Source: a virus. From it: a stretch of DNA of 64,000 nt. The translations under genes and the position numbers were made by a program. This document shows positions 41,733-50,405 of this stretch, in pieces (the stretch's first letter is position 1; each line of letters begins with the position of its first letter). The DNA is taken from IMG/VR virus record IMGVR_UViG_3300032223_001943, positions 1 to 64,000 of that record; one strand, written 5' to 3'. The notes under the pieces were generated by a model, which was given only the letters and a program-made list of their open reading frames with translations, made no database searches and was not told where the DNA came from.

Positions 41733-43103
41733 TTATACTTCATCTGTTGATGGTTCGTCATTTACCAATTCTTCTGGTTTTTGTATCGGTTGTGTTGTTT
41801 GAGTTGTTGTACCACAAATTGTGTTAATATCCGCATCAGTAAATGAAGATCTACCTAATTTAGATGTAACGGCACCTTTTGTTTCCGGTCCAAATAAACC
41901 ATCCGCTGTGATTCCTAAACACCCTTGCGCTTTACGAATAACTTCAGATTTACAATTTTGTTTATATGTTCCAGTACATTCAGTGAATTGTGATTTTCTT
42001 ATCGGTGTTGGAGTAATAGTTCCACCACCATTATTTTCTTTTTTAGGTTTTTCTTCTTTTTTAGATTTGACTTCTTTTTTTAATGGATATTCTTCACCAT
42101 TAAATTCAACAATTAGTTGATTCCCATCACACTCCCACGTACCTTCAAAATCACCATTTTTTGCGGTACCGTTATTTCTTAAATAAAGTTGACCCGCTAA
42201 ATCTAATGATGGGACACCTGTTTTACCAATTAAAAATGATAAAACGCCACTACCTTGATCAAAAATTCTATTAACTTTGAAATTTTCATATCCAACATAA
42301 TCAATTAAACATTGACTCCATTGTTTTGGTTTATCAGTAAACCAATTTCTCCATAAATAGATTAATAACCAACCACCAATACCGTAAGTTAAGACTTTTC
42401 TCCACCCTAATTTTTTAAGGTATTCTAAAGTTTTAATCCCTTGTTGACGTGCGAATTTTCCAAATCCTTCCCATTTACCTTTTTGAGTGGTTAAATTTTT
42501 TACTTCTTCAACTGAATTAATTTTTCTCGCTTTAGTTATATCTTCAACTTCTTTAGTGGTATTAACACCTTTAGTTTTTTGACCTAATTGACTTCCTTGA
42601 AGTGCGTCAGCCAACATTGTTTCAACTTCTTTTTCGGTGATACCAAATTGTTTGTAATAATTTTGTGCTGTAGATAACGCTTTAGCGTCTGCTCCCATGA
42701 CAGCACCATTAGGGTAAACTTTTTTAGCTATTTCAAGAAATGATGGTGATTTACTAATCATCCCTTTTAATTTAACAGCAATTTCAGGTGTTTTAGCCAA
42801 ATTTTTACCAATATTAATCATTTCGGCATTATTTATCAACGCACCTTCTTTACCCACCCCCTCTAAAGCTTTAATCAATTCATCTGCGTTATTAAAACGT
42901 CTAAACGTAGGTATTTCATTCTTAAATGTTTGGAATAACCCTTTTTCGGTACCTAAAACATCTTTAAAGGTTTGAGCGACAGTTTTAGCAACTTCATTAG
43001 CTTGTTCAGTTAAAATAGTGTTATCATAATTTTCTGTTAATGTACTTTTCATATCATAGTTCATTAACAACTTAACTCTATTTAATATTTCTTTTTTATC
43101 CAT
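41733..43103 (-). CDS. Probable virion protein with peptidoglycan-binding domain
   Basis: 456 aa. The N-terminus MDKKEILNRVKLLMNYDMKS with TLTENYDNTILTEQAN carries two L-T-E words and a pattern frequent in these phages. Residues about 235-255 form a membrane-like segment (VLTYGIGGWLLIYLWRNWF). Residues about 385-440 are a PG_binding_1 domain: IRKAQGCLGITADGLFGPET. Could be an ejection or baseplate protein that contacts the cell wall. The stop lies 4 nt before the next ATG and the start 1 nt from the preceding stop. Confidence 0.7.
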   Translation of the reverse strand: MDKKEILNRVKLLMNYDMKSTLTENYDNTILTEQANEVAKTVAQTFKDVLGTEKGLFQTFKNEIPTFRRFNNADELIKALEGVGKEGALINNAEMINIGKNLAKTPEIAVKLKGMISKSPSFLEIAKKVYPNGAVMGADAKALSTAQNYYKQFGITEKEVETMLADALQGSQLGQKTKGVNTTKEVEDITKARKINSVEEVKNLTTQKGKWEGFGKFARQQGIKTLEYLKKLGWRKVLTYGIGGWLLIYLWRNWFTDKPKQWSQCLIDYVGYENFKVNRIFDQGSGVLSFLIGKTGVPSLDLAGQLYLRNNGTAKNGDFEGTWECDGNQLIVEFNGEEYPLKKEVKSKKEEKPKKENNGGGTITPTPIRKSQFTECTGTYKQNCKSEVIRKAQGCLGITADGLFGPETKGAVTSKLGRSSFTDADINTICGTTTQTTQPIQKPEELVNDEPSTDEV

Positions 43104-43104
43104 T

Positions 43105-44340
43105 TTATAAATTATTTAATTGATTTAATAAATCATTATTAATTGTATTCGCGATGTTGGGATTACTGATTATTTTATCCGCAATATTAGTTCGTTTAAT
43201 ATCTTCTTTTTCTTTTTGGTATTCACCATATGTGCCAACACCACCAACTAAACCAGCAGTAGTTAAACCAGTTTTAAGACCTTTTTGTGTTTTTGTTGCG
43301 GTAGCCATTGATTTAATACCCAACATTTTATTTAACATATTACCAATTTTTGTTAAAAATCCACCTATTGACCCTAAAACATTATTAATGAATTTAGACC
43401 CTTTTGGGAATTTTGACGATATTGATGAACTAATTTCACTTAATTTACCAGGAACTTCAGATAACCCATTTTTCATTTTTGTTAAAATCCCTTTTATTGT
43501 TGGATTTTTAGATACAACCTCAACCATTTCAGCTTCAGTACGAGCATTTGTTAATGGTTTAAGTGCTAATCTCGCCGATTTAGCTGCAACTCCTGCGAAA
43601 ACTAAACCAAGAATATCAACCCCTAAAAATAATAGACGTTGCCATAATGGTATATTTTCTTCATAATTCCCACTAATTAATTCGTAAACATCTGTAGCAA
43701 CAACAATCCCCCATAATACAGCTTGAGCTACTTTACCGATACCTGTTGCTACTAAAATAGCATCCAGTATAAGTCCAATTGGATTGTATAACGCTGAACG
43801 TATTTTTCTACCCAAATAAAGAAGTCCTTTACCTATTAAACTAAAAACTTCAGACCATTCACCTTTAGATACTCTATTAATTAATTCTTCACCCCCCTCA
43901 ACTGAAGTTTTAAGAAAATCCTGAAAACCTTCCCAACTTGATTTACCGGTGTCAACCGCCCATTTCTTGAATGATGACCATAACCCTTCATTTAAGAATA
44001 TTTTAAGATCTTCTTTAATTAAAGATAAATTTCTAGTTTGTTCAGTTAATATAAAATTATTCAAGGTTGAATTAATTTCTTCTTTAATGAATTTTGGTAA
44101 AGAAGATACGTTGAATGAATATTGTAGAAAAAACTTAAGATTATCAAAATTTTCCCAGATATTCCCTAATTTAGTTTTATTTTCTATATCATAAAGTTCA
44201 TCTAGGAATACAACATATTTTTCATCTGGTGATAACCAATCAACAATTAAGGTATCATTATTAAATGAACCGTTCACCCCTAACTTATGTTGGGATAAAA
44301 TACTTGTTTTATCGGACTCACTTAATAAAAATTTTTTCAT
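43105..44340 (-). CDS. Membrane-active probable virion protein with leader
   Basis: 411 aa. Leader MKKFLLSESDKTSILSQHKL (L-S-E then I-L-x-x-H-K). Hydrophobic stretches at about 185-215 (LILDAILVATGIGKVAQAVL), 235-260 (LLFLGVDILGLVFAGVAAKS) and a series of amphipathic helices to about 350. Such proteins in T4-like and other phages may form an ejection conduit; that is inference. It overlaps the 80-aa gene upstream by 4 nt. Confidence 0.65.
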   Translation of the reverse strand: MKKFLLSESDKTSILSQHKLGVNGSFNNDTLIVDWLSPDEKYVVFLDELYDIENKTKLGNIWENFDNLKFFLQYSFNVSSLPKFIKEEINSTLNNFILTEQTRNLSLIKEDLKIFLNEGLWSSFKKWAVDTGKSSWEGFQDFLKTSVEGGEELINRVSKGEWSEVFSLIGKGLLYLGRKIRSALYNPIGLILDAILVATGIGKVAQAVLWGIVVATDVYELISGNYEENIPLWQRLLFLGVDILGLVFAGVAAKSARLALKPLTNARTEAEMVEVVSKNPTIKGILTKMKNGLSEVPGKLSEISSSISSKFPKGSKFINNVLGSIGGFLTKIGNMLNKMLGIKSMATATKTQKGLKTGLTTAGLVGGVGTYGEYQKEKEDIKRTNIADKIISNPNIANTINNDLLNQLNNL

Positions 44341-44579
44341 AATAATGTATTGGCTTTACCTCTAGTTATTTTATAACTATCACTCCATTTTGTATTACCG
44401 ATTTGATTGCCAGCACCCCTGGTGACCCCACTTTCCCATTTGGTAACGGTAGGATAATCTGGTTTAACGGCACTCGCGTCAGTGGATGTTTCACCACCAC
44501 CTTCTTGTTCCTCAACCTCGTCTTTAATTGGGGAATTGGATATATCGTTCATAAGTGATATTAAAAAATCAATATTCAT
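44337..44579 (-). CDS. Conserved T4-like structural-type protein (WESGVTRG)
   Basis: 80 aa. After an acidic Gly/Ser linker the C-terminus reads TKWESGVTRGAGNQIGNTKW followed by RGKANTLL, a strongly conserved signature in uncultured Bacteroidota T4-like phages (from memory). First gene of the 44579-40166 late unit; a late-type box lies 3 nt upstream. Confidence 0.7.
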   Translation of the reverse strand: MNIDFLISLMNDISNSPIKDEVEEQEGGGETSTDASAVKPDYPTVTKWESGVTRGAGNQIGNTKWSDSYKITRGKANTLL

Positions 44580-44582
44580 TAC

Positions 44583-44590
44583 TATAAATA
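44583..44590 (-). promoter_or_regulatory. Late-type motif TATTTATA for the 44579-40166 unit
   Basis: TTCATATTTATAGTA, 3 nt before the ATG. Confidence 0.45.
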
Positions 44591-44612
44591 TGAATTAAGT
44601 CGAAAAAAGTTG

Positions 44613-44620
44613 TATATTTG
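44613..44620 (+). promoter_or_regulatory. TATATTTG promoter box for the lipoprotein gene
   Basis: Plus-strand TATATTTG, 21 nt before the ATG at 44642. Confidence 0.5.
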
Positions 44621-44641
44621 TTAGAAATAAAACTATAAACC

Positions 44642-45142
44642 ATGAAACACATTTTAATCCTATTAACAATTGTATTATTTGGGTGTTCCAAATATGACCA
44701 ACCAAAAACATTACAGATAACTGGGGAATATGTTGTTGATCGTATTACAGTGTCCACGAATGGTAACTTATCATCTAATTATAAATACGTTTACAATCCT
44801 GGTGATGTTATGATTGACCCAAATGGGACGTTCCCATTGGATTCAATATCTGTTGGTTTTACAAAATGGATGATCACTTATTACGATATTGGTTTTAACC
44901 CCCTTCCAACACCAACTGGTAAAGTGGAGTGGTTAAATAGGTATTACTATAGAGTAACTAATCAAACGATACATGATTTGGGTTATATGGATATAACCAT
45001 GGGTAATGGCTTGAGAAGGGTATTTCATATCCTTGAGGATGGGTTTGAGTCTTTAACATTAAGAACTACTGGTCAATGGCCGAATGGGCAATATGGGGAA
45101 CAAATTTCAATGACCATTTATTTAACTAGAGTTGGACCTTAA
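44642..45142 (+). CDS. Lipoprotein
   Basis: 166 aa. Signal peptide MKHILILLTIVLFGCSK with lipobox V-L-F-G/C, so it should be exported and lipidated at Cys15. The mature part is beta-rich (ITGEYVVDRITVSTNGNLSS). A phage lipoprotein under an early-type promoter suggests superinfection exclusion or surface modification; unproven. Confidence 0.72.
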   Translation: MKHILILLTIVLFGCSKYDQPKTLQITGEYVVDRITVSTNGNLSSNYKYVYNPGDVMIDPNGTFPLDSISVGFTKWMITYYDIGFNPLPTPTGKVEWLNRYYYRVTNQTIHDLGYMDITMGNGLRRVFHILEDGFESLTLRTTGQWPNGQYGEQISMTIYLTRVGP

Positions 45143-45453
45143 AAGAATTCCACTTTTGGAACTCGTTCAGGGTATACCATATAATATTCGTTGAGGAATG
45201 ATATTACTTCATGCATTAGATTGTCATCAAACACACTATCGAATTGAAAATAATAGTTATCCCCATCTTCTTCATCATCTTCGAACATTGGGTCTTGGTT
45301 TAGGATATAGTCGTATGCCATATCCCAAACCTCCTTAACCTCAATATGATCTTGACGAATTTCGTCGTATGAATCGTTGATACATCTAAACGAAACGTCT
45401 AGGGATTGTGTGGATTCATTAATGAAATAAGTTATGATTTCTTTAACTTCCAT
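45139..45453 (-). CDS. Small acidic hypothetical protein
   Basis: 104 aa; FEDDEEDGDNYYFQFDSVFD in the middle. Follows the 209-aa gene by 8 nt in the same orientation. No family recognised. Confidence 0.6.
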   Translation of the reverse strand: MEVKEIITYFINESTQSLDVSFRCINDSYDEIRQDHIEVKEVWDMAYDYILNQDPMFEDDEEDGDNYYFQFDSVFDDNLMHEVISFLNEYYMVYPERVPKVEFF

Positions 45454-45461
45454 TGAATGTT

Positions 45462-46091
45462 TTAGTAGTTTTTAAACCTTTTGAACATATCTAGGGTTTT
45501 ATTCACTTGTTCGGATAAGTCAATTACGATAACATCGTCATCTAATTCATCCGTTAACTCGTCCATATCAAAAGCGTAGTCCTCCGGATTTTCCATTGTA
45601 CCATGAATTAGGTCGTTTGGTCCATCACCAATCCCATCTTTTGGTGGAACTTGTTCAAAAGTTTCTTCAGGATCAAAATCCGCTCCAGCATAGAAATCTT
45701 CATCCAACTCAATATCGAATTTGGTATCATAATCAATTGCGTGTTTTGGCCAATCTTCAGATGGATCTTCTTCGTAATGAAATGGTCTTTTCGCCGATTT
45801 ATTGAAATGTTTTTTTATATCCGATTTGGCAGTTTTTTCAGCTTCCCCTGAAAATAAACCGGTGTCTTTATTGTCAAAACGCATTTCATTAATATGCATA
45901 TTTTTATATTCGGACACTTCACCTTTATTGTTTACAGTAATACCCCCTTTATCTTTTGCGAAATCTTCGATATATAATGGTTGTTCGTTATTTTGACCAT
46001 ATTCGGTCTTAAACCCATCATATATTTCTTTATGTTGGTTTTTAATTGCCTCACGTTCCTCGTTTGTCAATGTTAAAAAATATGCGTTCAT
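45462..46091 (-). CDS. Acidic probable virion protein with leader
   Basis: 209 aa. The start MNAYFLTLTNEEREAIKNQH then KEIYDGF matches the second leader type (L-x-x-E-E-R-x-x-I-x-x-x-H-K). The remainder is very acidic, ending LSEQVNKTLDMFKRFKNY, with L-S-E a possible protease site. Late-type box at 46108-46115. Confidence 0.62.
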   Translation of the reverse strand: MNAYFLTLTNEEREAIKNQHKEIYDGFKTEYGQNNEQPLYIEDFAKDKGGITVNNKGEVSEYKNMHINEMRFDNKDTGLFSGEAEKTAKSDIKKHFNKSAKRPFHYEEDPSEDWPKHAIDYDTKFDIELDEDFYAGADFDPEETFEQVPPKDGIGDGPNDLIHGTMENPEDYAFDMDELTDELDDDVIVIDLSEQVNKTLDMFKRFKNY

Positions 46092-46107
46092 TTTATAATT
46101 GTTTTTT

Positions 46108-46115
46108 TATAAATA
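46108..46115 (-). promoter_or_regulatory. Late-type motif TATTTATA before the 209-aa gene
   Basis: ACATATTTATAAAA, 16 nt before the ATG. Confidence 0.45.
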
Positions 46116-46118
46116 TGT

Positions 46119-46352
46119 TTATTTTGTTTTGGTGGCAAGTTTCCAGATGTCTGTACTAGAAATTAAGGCTAAACTTGAAATTTCTTCACCAACATTGTCT
46201 TGATCACCATCATCCCAAAATACGACGTATTGGTCATCCCCAAATACATGACTGACAGTTTTAACGGTTCCCCAAGTCCCAGGTGATAACGATTCACCTT
46301 CCATATATAAAAGACGAACACGATCCCCAGGTTTTAATTTTTCATTTGCCAT
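46119..46352 (-). CDS. Small SH3-like/DUF4314-type protein
   Basis: 77 aa from Met at 46352 (frame open to 46439). LKPGDRVRLLYMEGESLSPG then TWGTVKTVSHVFGDDQYVVF resembles DUF4314, a beta-barrel of unknown function. Late-type box at 46368-46375 supports this start. Confidence 0.65.
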   Translation of the reverse strand: MANEKLKPGDRVRLLYMEGESLSPGTWGTVKTVSHVFGDDQYVVFWDDGDQDNVGEEISSLALISSTDIWKLATKTK

Positions 46353-46356
46353 ATTA

Positions 46357-46551
46357 TTAATTTTTTCTATAAATATAAACCTTATTTGCCTTTTTTTGGA
46401 TTGTATCGTTATTAAATTTTTGATTATTTTCGTTTTCACGTTGGAGGTGGGCTTGACCCAAACAACCGAATAACAATAAAATCCCCCAGATTATCAATAA
46501 CACCTTGATTAATGTTCGGTTGTTGTTTGACTTTAATTTTTCATAAGTCAT
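46357..46551 (-). CDS. Small membrane or lipoprotein-like protein (spanin candidate)
   Basis: 64 aa. Membrane helix IKVLLIIWGILLLFGCLGQA with a lipobox-like L-F-G/C, then a charged tail (RENENNQKFNNDTIQKKANK). Size and layout fit an o-spanin/Rz1-like lipoprotein, but no i-spanin partner is evident. The late-type box is at 46565-46572. Confidence 0.55.
   Translation of the reverse strand: MTYEKLKSNNNRTLIKVLLIIWGILLLFGCLGQAHLQRENENNQKFNNDTIQKKANKVYIYRKN
46368..46375 (-). promoter_or_regulatory. Late-type motif TATTTATA before the 46352 gene
   Basis: TATATTTATAGAAA, 15 nt before the ATG. Confidence 0.4.
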
Positions 46552-46564
46552 AATATTTTTTATA

Positions 46565-46580
46565 TATAAATATATTTATA
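46565..46580. promoter_or_regulatory. Divergent pair of late-type motifs
   Basis: TATAAATA (46565-46572) read on the minus strand and TATTTATA (46573-46580) on the plus strand abut, serving the 46551 and 46584 genes. Confidence 0.45.
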
Positions 46581-46583
46581 ATC

Positions 46584-47213
46584 ATGAAGGTGAAGGTTAT
46601 AATTAGTGAATCTCAAAAAAATAGAATAATAATTGAGTCCATGGGGGATCAAATTAAGGATGAATTGGAGGAAAAAAAGAAATTAATTTCTCGAATTTCT
46701 AAAGAGGCATCCGAACAAATAAAGTTCGACTTATCCATTATGTTGACCTTCAGTGCCCCGATAGCGGGGTTTATTGGACCATTGGAAGATTATCTTAAGG
46801 GTAAACACCATGAATTAACTTCCGTTGAAATATCACTAATTTTGTCTGGAATTATTTTTCAATATATTAAAGATAATAACGAAATTTTACGTAAAATTAA
46901 GAAAAAAATTAAGGATATGGGATTAACCGTTTATTTTAGAGACGCGTTAAGTAAAAGTGAAGAACTTAAAAATTCATTCTTAAACTTCCTTGAATCAATT
47001 GGTGTTAGTATACAAAAGACTTCCAATATCATGGGATTTACCTTCTTAATCCCAATCATACCATTGTTATACCATGGAATTCAGAATGGTTCAATCACAC
47101 CAGAAAATATTTATGAAATTGTTGAACGTATCGGATTATTTATGGGTGCAAATTATGGGGGAACAACTTTACGTGAAATTCTATCGTTATTAATTCGAAA
47201 ATTAAGACAATAA
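46584..47213 (+). CDS. Membrane-associated probable virion protein with leader
   Basis: 209 aa. Leader MKVKVIISESQKNRIIIESM (I-I-S-E/S). Two hydrophobic stretches: IMLTFSAPIAGFIGPLEDYL and GFTFLIPIIPLLYHGI. Helical linker between. No family recognised. The gene end overlaps the convergent metalloprotease gene by 12 nt. Confidence 0.62.
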   Translation: MKVKVIISESQKNRIIIESMGDQIKDELEEKKKLISRISKEASEQIKFDLSIMLTFSAPIAGFIGPLEDYLKGKHHELTSVEISLILSGIIFQYIKDNNEILRKIKKKIKDMGLTVYFRDALSKSEELKNSFLNFLESIGVSIQKTSNIMGFTFLIPIIPLLYHGIQNGSITPENIYEIVERIGLFMGANYGGTTLREILSLLIRKLRQ

Positions 47214-48146
47214 GATTTCTATCACCCCATCCATTTCATCTTGATTCAATTTGTGGGTTGTTTTGTGTGTTTCAAACCATTTTTTAACCACTTCTTCATA
47301 TGGTACTTTTTTTAGTTTGGAAATACGTTGAAATCCTTTTTTTTGTGCGTTTATTTCGTGTGGTTGTGTGTAGTATGTAAAAGGATCTGTTGGTTGTTCA
47401 CCACCTAACTCAAACTCACCTGAATTATGTTGACTAACATGTTCCATTTCATGGGCCAATACTTCATTTAATTCACCCACCAAATCATATAGATTCTGGG
47501 TGATTGTATTTGGATTATAGTTAACACCGATTTCAATAACATCATCTTCAGTGGAATAATACCCCTCAACTTCAAACCCCTCAATATCTGACTTAACTAA
47601 CGTTAACTCAATACTATAGTTTATTTTTGAGTTTGAGAAGACATATTCAGGTTCACCATCAAGGTCTTCTGGTAGATAGAAATTCCCCTCACCATTTTCT
47701 CTAATGATCATTAAGATATCTTTAATCATTGTTCGTAGTGCTAAACGATTCATTTTGGCTTCAGTTAAATTAGTTTTTGGTTCATTTACTTCTGACGAAT
47801 ATATGAAAATATTTTCAATTATTATTGGTTTTATATCAATCATTCTAGTAAAAGATTCAACCTCCTCTAATAAACGGTGGTATATTTTTAGATTTTCAAT
47901 GGATTTGGTTATATTATAAACACCATTATTTTCATCATGTTTGGATTTAGTAAACTTCAACATACGTTTCAGATGATCGTTCGTATTAAATATGGTTACG
48001 GAACAACCATAATAATTAATAGCATTTTTTATTATCGTATCGTCCAATAATATGATATAATCAAAAGAAAATAACCCATCGTCATATTGATGGGTGATTT
48101 GTTCAAGTTTACTTGAAATTATTTGTAATAGTTTGGTACTTAACAT
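47202..48146 (-). CDS. Zinc-metalloprotease-like protein (HEMEH)
   Basis: 314 aa. NEVLAHEMEHVSQHNSGEFE contains H-E-x-x-H with an Asn/Glu-rich third-ligand region. The middle has NLTEAKMNRLALRTMIKDIL, an internal leader-like word, so the protein may be cleaved at L-T-E/A to release the protease domain. Function unknown; related HExxH proteins lie at 60163 and 61319. Confidence 0.7.
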   Translation of the reverse strand: MLSTKLLQIISSKLEQITHQYDDGLFSFDYIILLDDTIIKNAINYYGCSVTIFNTNDHLKRMLKFTKSKHDENNGVYNITKSIENLKIYHRLLEEVESFTRMIDIKPIIIENIFIYSSEVNEPKTNLTEAKMNRLALRTMIKDILMIIRENGEGNFYLPEDLDGEPEYVFSNSKINYSIELTLVKSDIEGFEVEGYYSTEDDVIEIGVNYNPNTITQNLYDLVGELNEVLAHEMEHVSQHNSGEFELGGEQPTDPFTYYTQPHEINAQKKGFQRISKLKKVPYEEVVKKWFETHKTTHKLNQDEMDGVIEILLS

Positions 48147-48418
48147 TATATTACATTAATTTTAATTTTTAACGATGATCCCCCTTTAATAACCCGGTGG
48201 TACATTCCTTCAGGTATAATATATTGTTTACCAGGTAATAATGGTTTTGGTAGTTCATTGTCAAACTGTATAAACCAACCGTCACCTTCGATCACCTCAA
48301 CCAATCTATCTTCACGATCACGATGCCATTTTAATTCTTCATCGTTCACTTTAGGTGTAAAGATACGCAATTTTTCGTTACGTTCATTAATTTTTTCTAT
48401 ATAAGGTTGTTTTTTCAT
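48146..48418 (-). CDS. Cupin-like small protein
   Basis: 90 aa. ELKWHRDREDRLVEVIEGDG, WFIQFDNELP and YIIPEGMYHRVIKGGSSL give the double beta-helix pattern with conserved His residues of a metal-binding cupin; I recall this family from many T4-like phages. Substrate unknown. The stop codon overlaps the next gene by one base. Confidence 0.72.
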   Translation of the reverse strand: MKKQPYIEKINERNEKLRIFTPKVNDEELKWHRDREDRLVEVIEGDGWFIQFDNELPKPLLPGKQYIIPEGMYHRVIKGGSSLKIKINVI

Positions 48419-48420
48419 TT

Positions 48421-49434
48421 TTACCAGTTACTTGAACTTTTTAATCCCAATTTTTTAGCAAATCTTCCGACGTTGCAGGCCCAGAACCCAGCAGTTGTTC
48501 GATCCTTCTTTTGATCACATTTATGCCTTGCTCTGAACGATTTTGCGGCCTTTTTATTAGCGTTCCTAACTCTTAAATTTGGGTCACCAAATGTAACCTT
48601 TTTAATTGTACCTTTTGGTGTTTTAACATATACCGCAAACTTTTTTGGTCCACCAGGAGTTCTAAATGGACTATTTAATTTCACTTTTTTCCCTCTATGT
48701 ATTGCCTCACCCAACATTTCATCTTCTTTTGGTGAATATTCATATATTTTATCAATATCAATTGGGTCAATATCAAACCTAATTCGACTTTTATCCATTG
48801 GTCCAACTAATCCGGTTGTGATAAATTTAGGTTCATTTGGGAAAATAATTGTTTCATATCTGGGGGTGAAAATAAAAAAATCAAAATCTAAATCCAATTT
48901 AGTCATAAAATGATTAACACCATCAATAAAAAAGAATTCATGTATACCACGATCTGCGGATTCACGACCAAGACCAAATCTATAAACATTACCCATAATA
49001 CAATTTTTGGTTATACCATCGTTGGTTAAAGAAAAATATTTAATAGACCCAAAATCCTTAATCATATCGACCTCAATTTCATCATCAAGTTTTAACTTTT
49101 GACGGATTTCATTTATTTCTTGTTCGTATTCTTCGTTGAGGTAGATTGGTACGTCCAACCATACTTGACGACCATCTTCAAGTAAAACTTTTTTACCCAA
49201 ATCCGATTCAACCAACCAAATATCATCTTCAGTTAATCTTATTAAGTTGTTATCATATAAATCACGAACTTCATTGATTAAAGCGAAATATTTGTCCGAA
49301 TATATTCTGAATACATTTTCAGATAATGTTAACCCATTCTCAAGGTGATACATTAATTCGTTCGATATATTTGTATTTTGACTTAAACGCATTATTGTTG
49401 TTTTATCATAAATATTATAAGATTTATAAACCAA
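48421..49434 (-). CDS. Probable virion protein with DUF5872-like C-terminus
   Basis: 337 aa (alternative start Met15 at 49392). N-terminus: LMYHLENGLTLSENVFRIYS then YFALINEVRDLY, a widespread module in Bacteroidota phages. C-terminal 90 residues: GKKVKLNSPFRTPGGPKKFA, VYVKTPKGTIKKVTFGDPNL, KSFRARHKCDQKKDRTTAGF, WACN, matching a module common at the ends of marine T4-like phage proteins. Between them a 150-aa beta-rich region. Likely processed (L-S-E, L-T-E, L-G-E words). Function unknown. Confidence 0.7.
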   Translation of the reverse strand: MVYKSYNIYDKTTIMRLSQNTNISNELMYHLENGLTLSENVFRIYSDKYFALINEVRDLYDNNLIRLTEDDIWLVESDLGKKVLLEDGRQVWLDVPIYLNEEYEQEINEIRQKLKLDDEIEVDMIKDFGSIKYFSLTNDGITKNCIMGNVYRFGLGRESADRGIHEFFFIDGVNHFMTKLDLDFDFFIFTPRYETIIFPNEPKFITTGLVGPMDKSRIRFDIDPIDIDKIYEYSPKEDEMLGEAIHRGKKVKLNSPFRTPGGPKKFAVYVKTPKGTIKKVTFGDPNLRVRNANKKAAKSFRARHKCDQKKDRTTAGFWACNVGRFAKKLGLKSSSNW

Positions 49435-49459
49435 TCATAAATAATTCAATTAATTAAAC

Positions 49460-49467
49460 TATTTATA
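49460..49467 (+). promoter_or_regulatory. Late-type motif TATTTATA before the 49486 gene
   Basis: AACTATTTATAAATAAAC, 18 nt before the ATG. Confidence 0.45.
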
Positions 49468-49485
49468 AATAAACAATTAGTTATT

Positions 49486-49992
49486 ATGGCAAGAGTTATA
49501 ATTAGCGAAGAACAACTTCGTAAAATCATACGTAAAAATATATCCGAACAAGAAGTTAACCAACCACAAGAGTCACAACAAGAACGTTGTTTAACAAATA
49601 ACACAATTCCATTAGAACACATCGTTGGATTAAACGATGAATTCCAAAATTATACATCAAAATTATATAAAAGAAGTGGTGGTATTCGCGGAATGATTGA
49701 CGCATTAGATATATTGAGAACAATCCGTCTACATGACGAAATTAATGATAATGGTGAAAATTTAGCATACGACTTAATGAACCACCTAAAAACATTTCAA
49801 GGAAAAAATTATTTTGATGACACCACAAGTAAATGTAGTAAAGCGATCGATAAAGTAGTTGAACTATATAAAGAAAATGAACATGGTGAAGAACTTGTTA
49901 AAGATATTGAAAAAGTATTAGGTCATTCAGACCCCTCACAAAAAACCAAGGAGTATCTTAAAGCTTGCTTGGAAATTGTTAAAGGAAAATAA
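49486..49992 (+). CDS. Probable virion-internal protein with leader
   Basis: 168 aa. Leader MARVIISEEQLRKIIRKNIS then EQEVNQPQ: I-I-S-E and N-I-S-E, two candidate cleavage sites 14 residues apart. The remainder is an acidic helical domain with two Cys (CLTNNTIPLEHIVGLNDEFQ; KYSK-like CSKAIDKVVELY). No family recognised. Confidence 0.65.
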   Translation: MARVIISEEQLRKIIRKNISEQEVNQPQESQQERCLTNNTIPLEHIVGLNDEFQNYTSKLYKRSGGIRGMIDALDILRTIRLHDEINDNGENLAYDLMNHLKTFQGKNYFDDTTSKCSKAIDKVVELYKENEHGEELVKDIEKVLGHSDPSQKTKEYLKACLEIVKGK

Positions 49993-50040
49993 ACCCCAAT
50001 TTAATTTGGGCAATTAGGACCGTTGTTGATTATGGCAACG

Positions 50041-50077
50041 AAAAAAGGGGAGGTTCGCTACCATCCCCTTTTGTATT
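50041..50077 (+). terminator. Terminator after the 49486 gene
   Basis: AAGGGGA/TCCCCTT stem with a 12-nt loop and a T-rich tail. Confidence 0.75.
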
Positions 50078-50085
50078 TTAAACAC

Positions 50086-50093
50086 TATTTATA
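50086..50093 (+). promoter_or_regulatory. Late-type motif TATTTATA before the 50106 gene
   Basis: CACTATTTATAATC, 12 nt before the ATG. Confidence 0.45.
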
Positions 50094-50105
50094 ATCAAAA
50101 ACATT

Positions 50106-50366
50106 ATGGAAAAATTAAAGTGGTTTTTCGGTGAAATAATGAAATTATATTCACCTCAAAAATCTTATTTCTCGAAAAAAAGAATTGAATCCGGAATCGC
50201 GTTCATCATCGCACAATGGGGTATGATTTATTACATGTATTCCAATTATTCAAAATTAACTATGGAAGATGTTGTCCTATGGGCCGGAGTTGAATTCGCA
50301 ATGGCTGGTTGGATGATACATAAAATCCAAAAAGAAAAAACTGGAACCGATTCTGAAGAAAATTAA
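50106..50366 (+). CDS. Small membrane protein, holin-like candidate
   Basis: 86 aa. YFSKKRIESGIAFIIAQWGM and IYYMYSNYS form one membrane segment; VVLWAGVEFAMAGWMIHKIQ a second; the C-terminus is charged. Two membrane helices with a charged tail and a late-type promoter suit a holin or inner-membrane virion protein. Confidence 0.6.
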   Translation: MEKLKWFFGEIMKLYSPQKSYFSKKRIESGIAFIIAQWGMIYYMYSNYSKLTMEDVVLWAGVEFAMAGWMIHKIQKEKTGTDSEEN

Positions 50367-50368
50367 AA

Positions 50369-50405
50369 TAATTGGGTTTAAGATAAAAACCCAATTATTT
50401 TTTCT
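50369..50405. terminator. Bidirectional terminator
   Basis: AATAATTGGGTTT/AAACCCAATTATT stem with a 6-nt loop between convergent genes. Confidence 0.88.

Noticed and set aside
43154-43666. 170-aa hydrophobic plus-strand frame
   Set aside because: Antisense of amphipathic helices in the 411-aa gene.
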